Assembly: GCA_946479475.1 (NCBI GenBank)
Contig: CAMLGG010000154.1
Location: 1-12,710, forward strand
From: an uncultured Ideonella sp.
GTDB taxonomy: Bacteria; Pseudomonadota; Gammaproteobacteria; Burkholderiales; Burkholderiaceae
Direction: 5' to 3'
Length of the DNA stretch: 12,710 bases
The notes beneath the pieces are model-generated. The model was not told the origin of the DNA. It ran no database searches and saw only the letters and a program-made list of their open reading frames with translations. Numbering within the stretch: the first letter of the stretch is position 1; each line of letters opens with the position of its first letter. Positions 1 to 7,371 of this stretch are shown here, one piece after another. The position numbers were made by a program, and so were the translations under genes.

Positions 1-744
1 GCCGCGGGTCTCGAAGATCGCGGCCTGGCCCATCTTGGTCATGCCCATGAAGGCATGCGAGGCGCTGGCCGCGACCACCGCGTCCGCCGCGACCTTCACG
101 CCGCCGTCGGTGCCGTTCTTGAAGCCCACCGGGCAGCTCAGGCCCGAAGCCAGCTGGCGATGGCTCTGGCTTTCGGTGGTGCGGGCGCCGATGGCCCCCC
201 AGGAGACCAGGTCGGCGATGTACTGCGGGCTCAGCAGGTCGAGGAACTCGGTGCCGGCAGGCAGGCCAAGGGCGGCCACGTCCAGCAGCAGCGCACGGGC
301 GCGGCGCAGGCCCTCGTTGATGCGGAAGCTGCCGTCCAGCCGCGGGTCGTTGATGTAGCCCTTCCAGCCGACGGTGGTGCGCGGCTTCTCGAAATAGACG
401 CGCATCACGACGAGCAGCTCGCCCCCGAGCTCGTCGGCCAGCGCCTTCAGGCGCCGGGCGTAGTCGATCGCCTGGTCGTGGTCGTGGATCGAGCAGGGGC
501 CGACGATGGCGATGAGGCGGTCGTCACGCCCGGCCAGCACCTCGGCCAGCGCCCGGCGGGATTGCTCCACCAGGTTCTGCGCCGCCTCCGGCATCGGCAT
601 CTCGTCCTGCAGCAGCGCGGGCGAGATCAGCGGGCGCACCGCCCCGATGCGCACGTCGTCGACGCGGGTGGAATCATGCGTGGCCAGGTCGGCCGCGGCA
701 GTACCGACCTCGTGGTCGTGCTGCCAGTCGTCGGGGCGGGTCAT
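1..744 (-). CDS. aroG: 3-deoxy-7-phosphoheptulonate (DAHP) synthase, class I, partial (C-terminus outside window)
   Basis: The enzyme condenses phosphoenolpyruvate with erythrose 4-phosphate, the first step of the shikimate pathway, in the cytoplasm. The window holds 248 N-terminal codons of a family usually about 350-360 aa long; the rest lies left of position 1. Visible family motifs are GPCSIHD (residues 82-88, with the metal-ligand Cys84), RVYFEKPRTTVGWKG (115-129), GAIGARTTESQ (183-193) and CPVGFKNGTDG (204-214). The ATG at 744 is the only ATG in frame near the expected start. It gives an N-terminus about 20 residues longer than E. coli AroG, whose DDLRI segment matches DDVRI here at residues 29-33. 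The Shine-Dalgarno sequence is weak. A GATAAT hexamer at 776-781 could be a -10 element, but no good -35 accompanies it. The isozyme type (Phe-, Tyr- or Trp-sensitive) cannot be decided from this part, so aroG is a family-level symbol. Confidence 0.93.
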   Translation of the reverse strand, partial: MTRPDDWQHDHEVGTAAADLATHDSTRVDDVRIGAVRPLISPALLQDEMPMPEAAQNLVEQSRRALAEVLAGRDDRLIAIVGPCSIHDHDQAIDYARRLKALADELGGELLVVMRVYFEKPRTTVGWKGYINDPRLDGSFRINEGLRRARALLLDVAALGLPAGTEFLDLLSPQYIADLVSWGAIGARTTESQSHRQLASGLSCPVGFKNGTDGGVKVAADAVVAASASHAFMGMTKMGQAAIFETRG

Positions 745-819
745 GGTCGGGCTCGGCAGGTCAACAGAACCGCCGATTATCTTCCCGAGACCCTCCGCCG
801 GCGCGCTATTCAAGTGGGC

Positions 820-1401
820 TTACTGCCTCACGGCTTCCACTTGGATCACCAGGCGCGTGGCGTCGGGGAAGCCGTAGTTCAGGCCGTAGTTGACGCCGTA
901 CTGGCTGCGCACGATCGTGCCTTCGAAATCGCCGCCGCAGACCTCGCGCTTGAGCATAGGGTTCTGGTAGCAGTTGAAGTTGGTCGCCTTCAGGGTGATG
1001 GGGTTGGTCTTGCCGGCCAGAGTCAGCGAGCCGGTGACTTCGCTGACCTTGTCGCCGTTGAAGGCGAACTTGTCGGCGACGAAACGGGCGGTCGGGTACT
1101 GGTCGGCGTTGATGATCTCCGCACTGCGGATGTGCTTGTCGAGCGCGCCCACCCCGGTGTTGATCGAGGCGGCGTCGATGGTGATGTCGGCCTTGCCGGT
1201 CTTGCCGGCGCGGTCGAACTGCACCGTGCCTTCCTTGACGGCCCAGCGGCCACGGTTGGTGGAAGTGCCGAAGTGCTGCATCTCGAAGATGACCGCGGTG
1301 TGGCTCGGATCGACGCTGTAGGTCGCGGCTTCAGCCTGGGCGCCGGTGGCGGCGATGGTCAGCAGGGCACCGGCGATGGCGGTAATCAGGGGGGTCTTCA
1401 T
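820..1401 (-). CDS. YceI family periplasmic polyisoprenoid/quinone-binding protein (copy 1)
   Basis: This is a secreted lipocalin-like protein of 193 aa, the usual YceI length. It starts with a signal peptide (MKTPLITAIAGALLTIAATG, then AQA, cleavage likely after residue 23). The mature protein has the YceI hallmarks: YSVDPSHTAVIFEMQHFG (28-45), DKHIRSAEIINADQYPTARF (88-107) and SLTLAGKTNPITLKA (125-139). YceI proteins bind isoprenoid lipids such as ubiquinone precursors in a beta-barrel. Two cysteines (144 and 155) frame the segment before the last strands and could form a disulfide in the periplasm. A good AGGAG ribosome site lies 9 bases before the ATG. The start is 42 bases downstream of the second YceI gene on the same strand, so both probably share a transcript with cytochrome b561. 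The family assignment is firm; the ligand is not known. Confidence 0.94.
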   Translation of the reverse strand: MKTPLITAIAGALLTIAATGAQAEAATYSVDPSHTAVIFEMQHFGTSTNRGRWAVKEGTVQFDRAGKTGKADITIDAASINTGVGALDKHIRSAEIINADQYPTARFVADKFAFNGDKVSEVTGSLTLAGKTNPITLKATNFNCYQNPMLKREVCGGDFEGTIVRSQYGVNYGLNYGFPDATRLVIQVEAVRQ

Positions 1402-1443
1402 GCAGTAGCGCTCCTGGAGCAGAGGGGAAAGAAGTGCGGCGCG

Positions 1444-2028
1444 TCAGAGCGGCCCGATGCCGGTGACCGCGAGCTTGAACTTGACCTGGACGTCGTTGGC
1501 GACCATGGAGGTGTCGGCCCATTCGCCTTCACCGATCTTGAAATCGAGCCGCTTGATGGTGAACGCGCCGGTGGCGGTGGTGACGTTGCCGGCCTGGGCA
1601 AGCGCGACCGGGACGACGACATCGCGCACCGAGCCCTTGATGGTCAGCTTGCCGGCGACCTCGTAGCGGTTGGGGCCCGCGGCCTTGATGGCGCTGGACT
1701 GGAAGGTCGCCTGCGGGAACTTGGCGACGTTGAACCACGCCGCCTTGGGCACCTCGGCATCCGTCTCCGGCGAGCCGAAGCTCGCGCTGCCGGTGTCGAT
1801 GGTGAAGGCCACCTTGCTGGCCTCGGGCTTCTTCGGGTCGAAGTTCATCTGGGCGTCCCACTTGCGGAACTTGCCGTCCACCGGCACGCCCATCTGCCTG
1901 GAGGTGAAGCCGATCTCGCTCTGGGCAGCGACGACCTGCTGCGGGCCTTGGGCGGACGCCAGCGTGGCCGCCAGCAGCAATGCCGCGCAAGGGGCCCATC
2001 GGCGGATGAAGAAGGAGCTTGAGGTCAT
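1444..2028 (-). CDS. YceI family periplasmic protein (copy 2)
   Basis: This is a second, divergent YceI-type protein (194 aa) with its own signal peptide: a short basic stretch, the hydrophobic run CAALLLAATLASA, and likely cleavage after residue 26. Family features include SEIGFTSRQMGVPVDGKF (37-54), FNVAKFPQATFQSSAI (99-114), the GKLTIKGSVRDVVVPV strand pair (126-141) and a C-terminal VKFKLAVTGIG strand. Similarity to the neighbouring YceI copy is only at motif level, so this is an old paralogue rather than a recent tandem duplication. It lacks the cysteine pair of copy 1. It starts 30 bases after the cytochrome b561 stop on the same strand, consistent with one operon in the order cytochrome b561 - yceI - yceI. 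YceI and b561 genes are often adjacent in proteobacteria, which suggests quinone or lipid binding tied to membrane electron transfer; this is inference. Confidence 0.92.
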   Translation of the reverse strand: MTSSSFFIRRWAPCAALLLAATLASAQGPQQVVAAQSEIGFTSRQMGVPVDGKFRKWDAQMNFDPKKPEASKVAFTIDTGSASFGSPETDAEVPKAAWFNVAKFPQATFQSSAIKAAGPNRYEVAGKLTIKGSVRDVVVPVALAQAGNVTTATGAFTIKRLDFKIGEGEWADTSMVANDVQVKFKLAVTGIGPL

Positions 2029-2058
2029 GGGGCGGATCCGGTCAGTGCGTTTGAGGGG

Positions 2059-2616
2059 TCAGCGGCCGCCGAGGCGCATGCGGTTCAGCAGGCCGTCGCG
2101 GTCTACGAAGTGGTGCTTCAGCGCCGCGCCGATGTGCATCGCCACGAGCGCGCCCAGGGTCCAGGCGAGCACCTCGTGGGCCTCCTTCAGCACCTCGGCC
2201 AGCGCCTTGTCGGGCGAGACGAAGTCGGGCAGCGGCAGCACGCCGAACCACACCACCGGGAAGCCGGCCGCCGAGCTGTAGGCCCAGCCGGCCAGCGGCA
2301 CCAGGAAGAACAGCGCGTACAGCGCCCAGTGGGTCAGGTGCGCAGCACGCAGCTGCCAGCGCGGCCCCGGCAGGTCTGCCGGGGGGCGATGCGTCAGGCG
2401 CCACAGCAGGCGCAGCATGGACAACGTGAGGATCGTCACGCCGGCCCACTTGTGCCAGTTGAACAGCTTCAGCCGGGTCGGCGACATCGGCAGGTCGCTC
2501 ATGTACAGGCCCATGCCGAAGCTCACGATGATCATCAGCGCCAGCAGCCAGTGAAGGCCGATGGCCACGCCGCTGTAACGTTTGGCGACAGAAGAGGGGC
2601 GCAGGGTGTCGTTCAT
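2059..2616 (-). CDS. cytochrome b561 (CybB-type, prokaryotic)
   Basis: This is a four-helix membrane dihaem b-type cytochrome of 185 aa, close to E. coli CybB (176 aa). CybB oxidises superoxide in the periplasm and passes the electron to ubiquinone; that activity is established for the E. coli protein, not shown here. Four hydrophobic segments are visible near residues 17-37, 53-72, 93-114 and 144-164. The four expected haem-ligand histidines are at H22 (GLHWLL), H55 (NWHKWAG), H147 (EAHEVL) and H161 (AMHIGA), with spacing matching the E. coli ligands. The gene heads a likely operon with the two downstream yceI genes. The 77 bases upstream, after the NUDIX gene stop, contain a small palindrome but no clear promoter. 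The ribosome site is poor (AGGATG directly at the start). Confidence 0.94.
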   Translation of the reverse strand: MNDTLRPSSVAKRYSGVAIGLHWLLALMIIVSFGMGLYMSDLPMSPTRLKLFNWHKWAGVTILTLSMLRLLWRLTHRPPADLPGPRWQLRAAHLTHWALYALFFLVPLAGWAYSSAAGFPVVWFGVLPLPDFVSPDKALAEVLKEAHEVLAWTLGALVAMHIGAALKHHFVDRDGLLNRMRLGGR

Positions 2617-2676
2617 CCTGGACGGCAGTGTGTGCAGCCGGACCGGCCCAGCGGTTCAGGCCGATTGAGGCGGCGC

Positions 2677-2691
2677 TTCAGAATTGCTGAA
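2677..2691. promoter_or_regulatory. short inverted repeat upstream of cytochrome b561, possible operator
   Basis: TTCAGAATTGCTGAA is an inverted repeat (arms TTCAG/CTGAA, 5-base centre) 61 bases before the cytochrome b561 start. It fits the loose T-N11-A pattern of LysR-type regulators. On the minus strand TTGACA (2692-2697, overlapping the NUDIX stop codon) abuts it, but no -10 hexamer follows at the proper distance. Such a short palindrome can occur by chance. Confidence 0.25.
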
Positions 2692-2693
2692 TG

Positions 2694-3596
2694 TCAAATC
2701 GGGGCCGGACGGATCAGGGCAGGCTCGAAGCGGGCGGCACGCTCGGTTTCGACACACAGGGCGGCGAGCCGCGCTGAGAGGCCCGCGGCCTCTTCGGCGG
2801 GCAGCATCGCGTGGCGCAAGGCGAAGTCCAGCGTGGCCAGCGCAGCATCGGTCGTCATCTCGCCCCCGGCCGCCCGGCGCAGAGCCTCGTCGACCGGCAT
2901 CAGGCGATGCTCGTGCACCTCGCCGTCCTGGTTGTGCGGCACGCGGCCCGGGGGCAGCGCGAGATCGAAAACATAAAGCCATTCGTGCTGCCAGCCCTCG
3001 GGGATGTCGCAGGCCAGCTCGATCACCCGCCCGGGCCGAAGTTCCTTCACCTCGTCGGGCAGGAGGCCGGCCTCCTCCCAGGCCTCGCGCCGCAAGGCCT
3101 CGAGCGGCGTCTGGCCATGCGGGACCCCTGCGCCGATGAGGTTGTCGAGCCGGCCCGGGTCGGTCGGCTTGTCGAAGGCGCGGCGGGCGATCCACAGGTG
3201 GGTCGGACGGCCGTTCAGCGGGTCGGCCACGTAGCCGTTGGCATGCGCGCCCAGCGTCAGTGCGCCCCACAAGCGCGACGAGGCCCGCTCGATGACGGCG
3301 GCGAGCCGGCCCCGGTCGTCCCACCAGGCGAAGGGCTCGTCGCGCCAGGCGCGGATCAGGCCCTGGGCCCGAAGGGCCGCGTTGATCTGCGCCAGCGCGG
3401 CGTCGCGTTCGGCACGGGCCAGGCCGATGGACAGCCCTCCGCCGTCATCGACCTGCAGCCATTGCGGCCAGGCCTGGAGCGCCGCGCGGGCCGCGGCATT
3501 CACCGAGCCCGCGCGCCGCCCCTCGATCCTCACGGGCCAGCGCGGCCCGCATTCGTCCCGTCGGGCGTCGGCCAGGCATCTCCAGTCGCCGCTCAT
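2694..3596 (-). CDS. DUF4743 + NUDIX hydrolase (thiamine-pyrophosphokinase-related NUDIX family)
   Basis: This is a 300-aa protein with an N-terminal DUF4743-like region (about residues 5-125) and a NUDIX domain (about 125-265). This architecture is also found in plant and fungal NUDIX proteins related to thiamine pyrophosphokinase, some of which dephosphorylate damaged thiamine diphosphate. That substrate is family knowledge and is not proven here. The NUDIX box spans 155-178 and keeps the metal-binding core REAWEEAGL (170-178). The first Glu of the classical GX5E is Gln162 and the Gly before it is Ala156. The start is the ATG at 3596. It overlaps the eamA stop in an ATGA (4-base overlap), so the two genes are probably translationally coupled. 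The same reading frame stays open far upstream across eamA; that part is an antisense-of-frame shadow. Confidence 0.88.
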   Translation of the reverse strand: MSGDWRCLADARRDECGPRWPVRIEGRRAGSVNAAARAALQAWPQWLQVDDGGGLSIGLARAERDAALAQINAALRAQGLIRAWRDEPFAWWDDRGRLAAVIERASSRLWGALTLGAHANGYVADPLNGRPTHLWIARRAFDKPTDPGRLDNLIGAGVPHGQTPLEALRREAWEEAGLLPDEVKELRPGRVIELACDIPEGWQHEWLYVFDLALPPGRVPHNQDGEVHEHRLMPVDEALRRAAGGEMTTDAALATLDFALRHAMLPAEEAAGLSARLAALCVETERAARFEPALIRPAPI

Positions 3597-4450
3597 CGGG
3601 TGGCCGCCCACAGGTTCAGGGCCAGGCCGGCCATCACGAGCCCGGCCGCGCCCAGCTTCCACGCCGGCAGCGACTCCCCAAAGGCGAGCGCCGACGCGCC
3701 CATCCCGAAGACCGGCACGAGCAGCGCCGCCGGCGTCACGGTGGCAGGCGGGTGGCGGGCCAGCAGCCAGTTCCACGCCCCGTAGCCGAACAGGGTGTTG
3801 CCCGCCGCCTGCCAGAACACCACCGCCCAGGCCATGGGGCCGGCCGCGGCCAGCGTCTGGCCGAGCACTTGCGCACCTCCCTCGAAGGCGAGCGAGAGGA
3901 TCACCAGCGGCGGGACGGCGAACAGGCTCGACCAGACCATGAAGCCGAGCGCATCGACCTTGCCCGCGCCGCGCGCGACGGCGTTGGCCCAGGCCCAGCA
4001 GAAGGCGGCGCAAAGGACGAGCACCAGTCCCTTCGGGCTGATGCCGGCGCCGCCTCGCCAGGCCATCCACCCGATCCACGCCATGCCGCCCACCGCCAGG
4101 GCCAGGGCGCCGAACTGCGCCGGCTTCATGCGCTGGCCGACGATCGCGATGGTGAAGAAGACCTGGGCCTGGACGACCAGCGAGGCGAGGCCCGGCGAGA
4201 TGTCGGACTTCATCGCGAGGAACAGCAGGCCGAACTGGCCGGCGCCCAGCAGCACGCCGAAGGCAGCGAGCCGCCACCAGGCTGTTGCCGGCCGGCGCAC
4301 GAACAGCAGCAACGGCAGCGAAGACATGGCAAACCGCAGGGTGGCCAGCAGAAAGGGCGGCAGCTCGGCCAGCCCCCACTTGATCACGACGAAGTTGGTG
4401 CCCCAGACGGCGACGACGGCCAGGGCGAGGGCAAGATGGGAGACCGGCAT
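3593..4450 (-). CDS. eamA: EamA/DMT superfamily exporter, similar to O-acetylserine/cysteine exporter
   Basis: This is a 285-aa inner-membrane protein with about ten hydrophobic segments in two EamA repeats, the usual size of the drug/metabolite transporter family. It resembles E. coli EamA (YdeD), which exports O-acetylserine and cysteine-pathway metabolites. Shared segments are WGTNFVVIKWGL (16-27; E. coli has WGLNFVVIKVGL), PPFLLATLRF (31-40) and PGLASLVVQAQVFFTI (86-101; E. coli has AGLASLVLQAQAFFTI). In the second half FGYGAWNWLL (221-230) and LLVPVFGMGASAL (243-255) match the same protein. Substrate is therefore plausible but inferred. The ATG at 4450 has no Shine-Dalgarno sequence, and a TACACT hexamer ends 6 bases before it, so the mRNA may be leaderless. 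The gene is divergent from the GNAT gene (62-base gap) and overlaps the downstream NUDIX gene by 4 bases. Confidence 0.9.
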   Translation of the reverse strand: MPVSHLALALAVVAVWGTNFVVIKWGLAELPPFLLATLRFAMSSLPLLLFVRRPATAWWRLAAFGVLLGAGQFGLLFLAMKSDISPGLASLVVQAQVFFTIAIVGQRMKPAQFGALALAVGGMAWIGWMAWRGGAGISPKGLVLVLCAAFCWAWANAVARGAGKVDALGFMVWSSLFAVPPLVILSLAFEGGAQVLGQTLAAAGPMAWAVVFWQAAGNTLFGYGAWNWLLARHPPATVTPAALLVPVFGMGASALAFGESLPAWKLGAAGLVMAGLALNLWAATR

Positions 4451-4456
4451 CCAGGC

Positions 4457-4462
4457 AGTGTA
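4457..4462 (-). promoter_or_regulatory. candidate -10 element giving a leaderless eamA transcript
   Basis: On the minus strand TACACT is followed by 6 bases and then the eamA ATG at 4450, so transcription would begin at or next to the start codon. No Shine-Dalgarno sequence is present. No convincing -35 hexamer is seen 16-18 bases upstream, so this remains tentative. Confidence 0.3.
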
Positions 4463-4512
4463 GGCAACGGGTTGTCGCTGCGCCTGCGGCGGGCCAAAGG
4501 GAGAATGGGGTG

Positions 4513-4992
4513 ATGAGCACCGTTCTGCGACCCATGGGCGAAGGCGAGTACGAGCGCTTCCGCGAGACCTCGATCCGCGAGTACGCGCGGGCCAACATCG
4601 ATGCCGGGCGCTGGCCGGCCGAGGCGGCGCTCGAACGCTCGCGCGATGCCTACGACCAGCTGTTGCCCAAGGGCCTGAAGACGCCGGGCCAGCACCTGTT
4701 CACCATCCGTGACGACACGCGAGGCACCGACGTCGGCGTGATGTGGCTGGCGGTGACGGAGCACCCCGGCGGCCAGCGCAGCGGCTATGTGTACGACATC
4801 GCGATAGCAGCCGAGCACCGCCGCCAGGGGCATGCGCGCGCGGCCTTCGTCGCGCTCGAATCCCTGGCCCGCGGGATGGGCCTGGACGAGCTCGGCCTGC
4901 ACGTCTTCTGGAACAACCAGGCCGCACAGGCCTTGTACCGCTCGCTGGGCTACGAGCCGACCGGCATCAACATGCACAAGAAGCTGGGCTGA
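4513..4992 (+). CDS. GNAT family N-acetyltransferase
   Basis: This is a 159-aa acetyl-CoA-dependent acyltransferase of unknown acceptor. The fold signature is clear in the C-terminal half: beta strand 4 and the acetyl-CoA pyrophosphate loop YVYDIAIAAEHRRQGHARAA (92-111, with the Q/RxxGxA-type turn RRQGHA at 103-108), followed by GLHVFWNNQAAQALYRSLGY (128-147). In that last segment the Asn pair and Tyr142 occupy the usual motif-B and general-acid positions. The N-terminal 60 residues are helical and probably shape the acceptor site. An AAGGGAG ribosome site (4497-4503) sits about 9 bases before the ATG at 4513; a GTG at 4510 is an equally readable alternative adding one Met. The gene stands alone, divergent from eamA and convergent with priA (35-base gap). 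Confidence 0.9.
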   Translation: MSTVLRPMGEGEYERFRETSIREYARANIDAGRWPAEAALERSRDAYDQLLPKGLKTPGQHLFTIRDDTRGTDVGVMWLAVTEHPGGQRSGYVYDIAIAAEHRRQGHARAAFVALESLARGMGLDELGLHVFWNNQAAQALYRSLGYEPTGINMHKKLG

Positions 4993-5027
4993 GACGAACC
5001 GGGCGCCGCCTCGGAAGCGCTCGGCGC

Positions 5028-7109
5028 TCAGATCGTCAGCGGGTCGACGTCGATGGCCCAGCGCACGATGCCCTTGTGCTCTGCGCGCAGGGCGGGCAGG
5101 CCGGCCGACCACTCGGCCAGCAGGCGCTGCAAGGCGCCGCGCGACGCCGATTCGACCAGCATCTGCCGCCTCTCGTGGCCGGCCACCCGGGCGATGTAGG
5201 GCGGCACCGGGGCGTAGAGCGTCACCGCGTCGGCCACGCCCTGCTCTGCCGCCAGCGCCAGCGCCTGCTCCCGCGCGGCGCGCAGGAAGCCTTCGGCGAC
5301 CGCCGCCTCGCGGGCCTCTGCGCGCAGCAGCGCGAGGTGCGCGAACGGCGGCAGGCCGGCCATCTCGCGTTCCCGCAACTGGCTGTTGGCGAAGCGCACG
5401 TAGTCGTGGGCCTTCAACGCGGCGAACAGCGGGTGGGCGGGGTTCGCCGTCTGCACCCACATCTCGCTCTGGCGCGCGACCTCCGCGGCGCGGCCCGCGC
5501 GTCCCGCCGCCTGCAGCAGCGTGGCGAACAAGCGCTCCGGCGCGCGGAAGTCTGCGGTGAACAGGGCACCGTCCGGGTCCACGGCCGCCACCAGCGTCAC
5601 GCGCCGGAAGTCGTGGCCCTTGGTCACCATCTGCGTGCCGACGAGCACGTCGACCTCGCCCGCGTGCACGGCGGCCAGCTGCTGCTCCAGCGTTCCCTTC
5701 AAGCGCGTGGTGTCGGCATCGATCCGGGCCACTCGCGCGCCGGGCAGCAGCTCCGCCACCTGCTCCTCGAGCTTCTCGGTGCCGCGGCCTATGGGCTGGA
5801 TGTCCAGGTTGCCGCACTCCGGGCAGGCGCGCGGCACGCGCTCGGTGAAGGCGCAGTGGTGGCAGCGCAGCGTACGGTCGTGCTTGTGGAAGACCCGCCA
5901 GGCGCTGCAGTGCGGGCACGCGCTCTTCCAGCCGCAGGCGGTGCAATGCAGCACCGGCGCGAAGCCACGGCGGTTGAGGAACAACAGGCTCTGCTCGCCC
6001 CGCGCCATGCGCTCTTCCACGGCTTGCCGAAGGGGGGCGGACAGGGCCGGCGGCGGCTCGCCCGGCGCGGGCCGCGGCTGCTGCGTCATGTCGACCACCC
6101 GCACCGCGGGCAGCGGCCCGGCCCCGACGCGCTCGGCCATCGTGTGCAGGCGGTAGCGGCCGGTGCTCGCGTGCTGCCAGGTCTCGAGCGACGGCGTGGC
6201 GGACCCGAGCACCACCGGCGCGTTCTCCAGCCGCCCCCGGTAGACCGCCAGGTCCCGCGCCGAATAACGCGCGCCGTCCTGCTGCTTGTAGCTGGGGTCG
6301 TGCTCCTCGTCGACCACGATCAGGCCAAGCCGCGGAAGCGGGCAGAAGATGGCCAGGCGGGTCCCGAGCACCAGCTCGGCCTGGCCGCGGTGCGCCGCCA
6401 GCCAGTTCGCCAGCCGCTGCGCCGGCGTGAGGCCACTGTGCAACGAGACCAGGCGGCGGCCGGGAAAGCGCGCGGCGAAACGCGCCTCCAGCTGAGGCGT
6501 CAGGTTGATCTCGGGCACCAGCACCAGGGCCTGCCGGCCGCTGGCCAGCGCGTGCCCGGCCAGGCGCAGGTACACCTCCGTCTTGCCGCTGCCGGTGACG
6601 CCATGGAGGAGGTGGCATGCCGGTTCGGCGGCCCCGATCGCGGCCAGCACGGCCGCCTGCTCGGCGGTCAGCGCCGGCAGCTGGGGTGCCGGTCCGGCCT
6701 CAGCCGCCGCGGCGGCCGCGCGCTTGTCCTGCAGGCGCATCCGCTTGGCCAGGCCCGCGTCGTCCAGCTTGCGCAACTCCGGCGGCAGGACGGCCAACGC
6801 CACCTCGCCCAGCGACCGCTGGTAGTAGCGCGCGCTGAACTCCACGAGCCGGCACCACACCGGCGGCAGGGGCGGCAGGCTGAGCAGCGCCTCGTCGATC
6901 GCGCGCAAGGCGAAGCCGTCATTCCCGGACGGATCGGCGACCTCGCCTCCGGCCGGTTCGGCCGGCCAGACGATGCCAGGGACCTGCCGCCGGCCCAGGG
7001 GCACACGCACCAAGGTGCCGGCAGCGAGCGGCTGCTCACTCTCGTAGTCAAGCGTGGCCCCCAGGCCGGCATGGGCCGGTGTCTCCACGGCCACTCGCGC
7101 GCGGTTCAT
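5028..7109 (-). CDS. priA: primosomal protein N' (replication restart helicase PriA)
   Basis: PriA is a 3'-5' superfamily 2 DNA helicase that recognises stalled or D-loop forks and reloads DnaB. The 693-aa product is slightly shorter than E. coli PriA (732 aa). Ordered features: N-terminal 3'-DNA-binding region (1-100), Walker A GVTGSGKT (170-177), DEEH (267-270) followed by the aromatic-rich DPSYKQQ loop, motif III LGSATPS (301-307), eight cysteines for two zinc sites (389, 392, 398, 401, 416, 419, 429, 432), motif V GTQMVTKGHDF (491-501) and motif VI QAAGRAGR (533-540). All key residues are present. The ATG at 7109 matches the expected N-terminus (MNRARVAVETP), although the ribosome site is weak. 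A 355-base AT-richer spacer with DnaA-box-like sites separates it from hemE upstream on the same strand. Confidence 0.97.
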   Translation of the reverse strand: MNRARVAVETPAHAGLGATLDYESEQPLAAGTLVRVPLGRRQVPGIVWPAEPAGGEVADPSGNDGFALRAIDEALLSLPPLPPVWCRLVEFSARYYQRSLGEVALAVLPPELRKLDDAGLAKRMRLQDKRAAAAAAEAGPAPQLPALTAEQAAVLAAIGAAEPACHLLHGVTGSGKTEVYLRLAGHALASGRQALVLVPEINLTPQLEARFAARFPGRRLVSLHSGLTPAQRLANWLAAHRGQAELVLGTRLAIFCPLPRLGLIVVDEEHDPSYKQQDGARYSARDLAVYRGRLENAPVVLGSATPSLETWQHASTGRYRLHTMAERVGAGPLPAVRVVDMTQQPRPAPGEPPPALSAPLRQAVEERMARGEQSLLFLNRRGFAPVLHCTACGWKSACPHCSAWRVFHKHDRTLRCHHCAFTERVPRACPECGNLDIQPIGRGTEKLEEQVAELLPGARVARIDADTTRLKGTLEQQLAAVHAGEVDVLVGTQMVTKGHDFRRVTLVAAVDPDGALFTADFRAPERLFATLLQAAGRAGRAAEVARQSEMWVQTANPAHPLFAALKAHDYVRFANSQLREREMAGLPPFAHLALLRAEAREAAVAEGFLRAAREQALALAAEQGVADAVTLYAPVPPYIARVAGHERRQMLVESASRGALQRLLAEWSAGLPALRAEHKGIVRWAIDVDPLTI

Positions 7110-7218
7110 CGGCCCGCAGGTCCCTCAGGGGTGCCGGGCCGGACTTGTACGAGCAACTGTTGAGAAGTGAGCCTTAAGTCCATGATTCGAAACAGCTTTC
7201 GGACTTGCCCACCGTTCC

Positions 7219-7227
7219 TGTGGATAA
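7219..7227 (-). promoter_or_regulatory. perfect consensus DnaA box (TTATCCACA) upstream of priA
   Basis: The minus strand reads TTATCCACA, the consensus DnaA box. A second 9-mer, TTTCCCACA (7231-7239, two mismatches), lies in the same orientation 12 bases upstream in the priA sense, and TTATCCCCA (7410-7418, one mismatch) lies further off. DnaA binding is a prediction from sequence only. Confidence 0.5.
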
Positions 7228-7339
7228 CATTGTGGGAAAGCTGCTGCCGAGCGCGCTAAATGCTTGATGCGCCGTGTCCCGCGCTGACTTGCCCGTTTCT
7301 TGGGCAGAAGCGAAAAAGTCTTTCCAATCAACCACTTGC

Positions 7340-7371
7340 CACGAAACGCCGCGATTTTTGATGGTTTCGTG
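7340..7371. repeat. inverted repeat CACGAAAC / GTTTCGTG in the hemE-priA spacer
   Basis: Two perfect 8-base arms (7340-7347 and 7364-7371) flank a 16-base AT-rich centre. With one mismatch the arms extend outward to about 11 bases. It could be a dimer-binding site or a stem in a leader RNA. No T-run follows on either strand, so it is not a typical terminator. Confidence 0.5.

Noticed and set aside
55..2022. Very long plus-strand open frame opposite aroG, yceI, yceI
   Set aside because: It crosses three well-supported genes on the other strand; its Arg/Gly/Ala/His/Val-rich composition is the usual result of reading GC-rich genes antisense. No domain is recognisable.
3597..4598. N-terminal extension of the NUDIX gene across eamA as a fusion protein
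   Set aside because: The extension is in a different frame from the membrane protein encoded there, has low-complexity shadow composition, and the ATG at 3596 gives a proper family N-terminus.
5016..5028. Hairpin AGCGC-TCG-GCGCT between the GNAT gene and priA as a terminator
   Set aside because: Only five base pairs and no T-run on either strand; common by chance at this base composition.
4743..7163. Very long plus-strand open frame opposite priA
   Set aside because: It starts inside the GNAT gene in another frame and runs antisense through the whole priA gene, whose motifs are complete. The composition is shadow-like.
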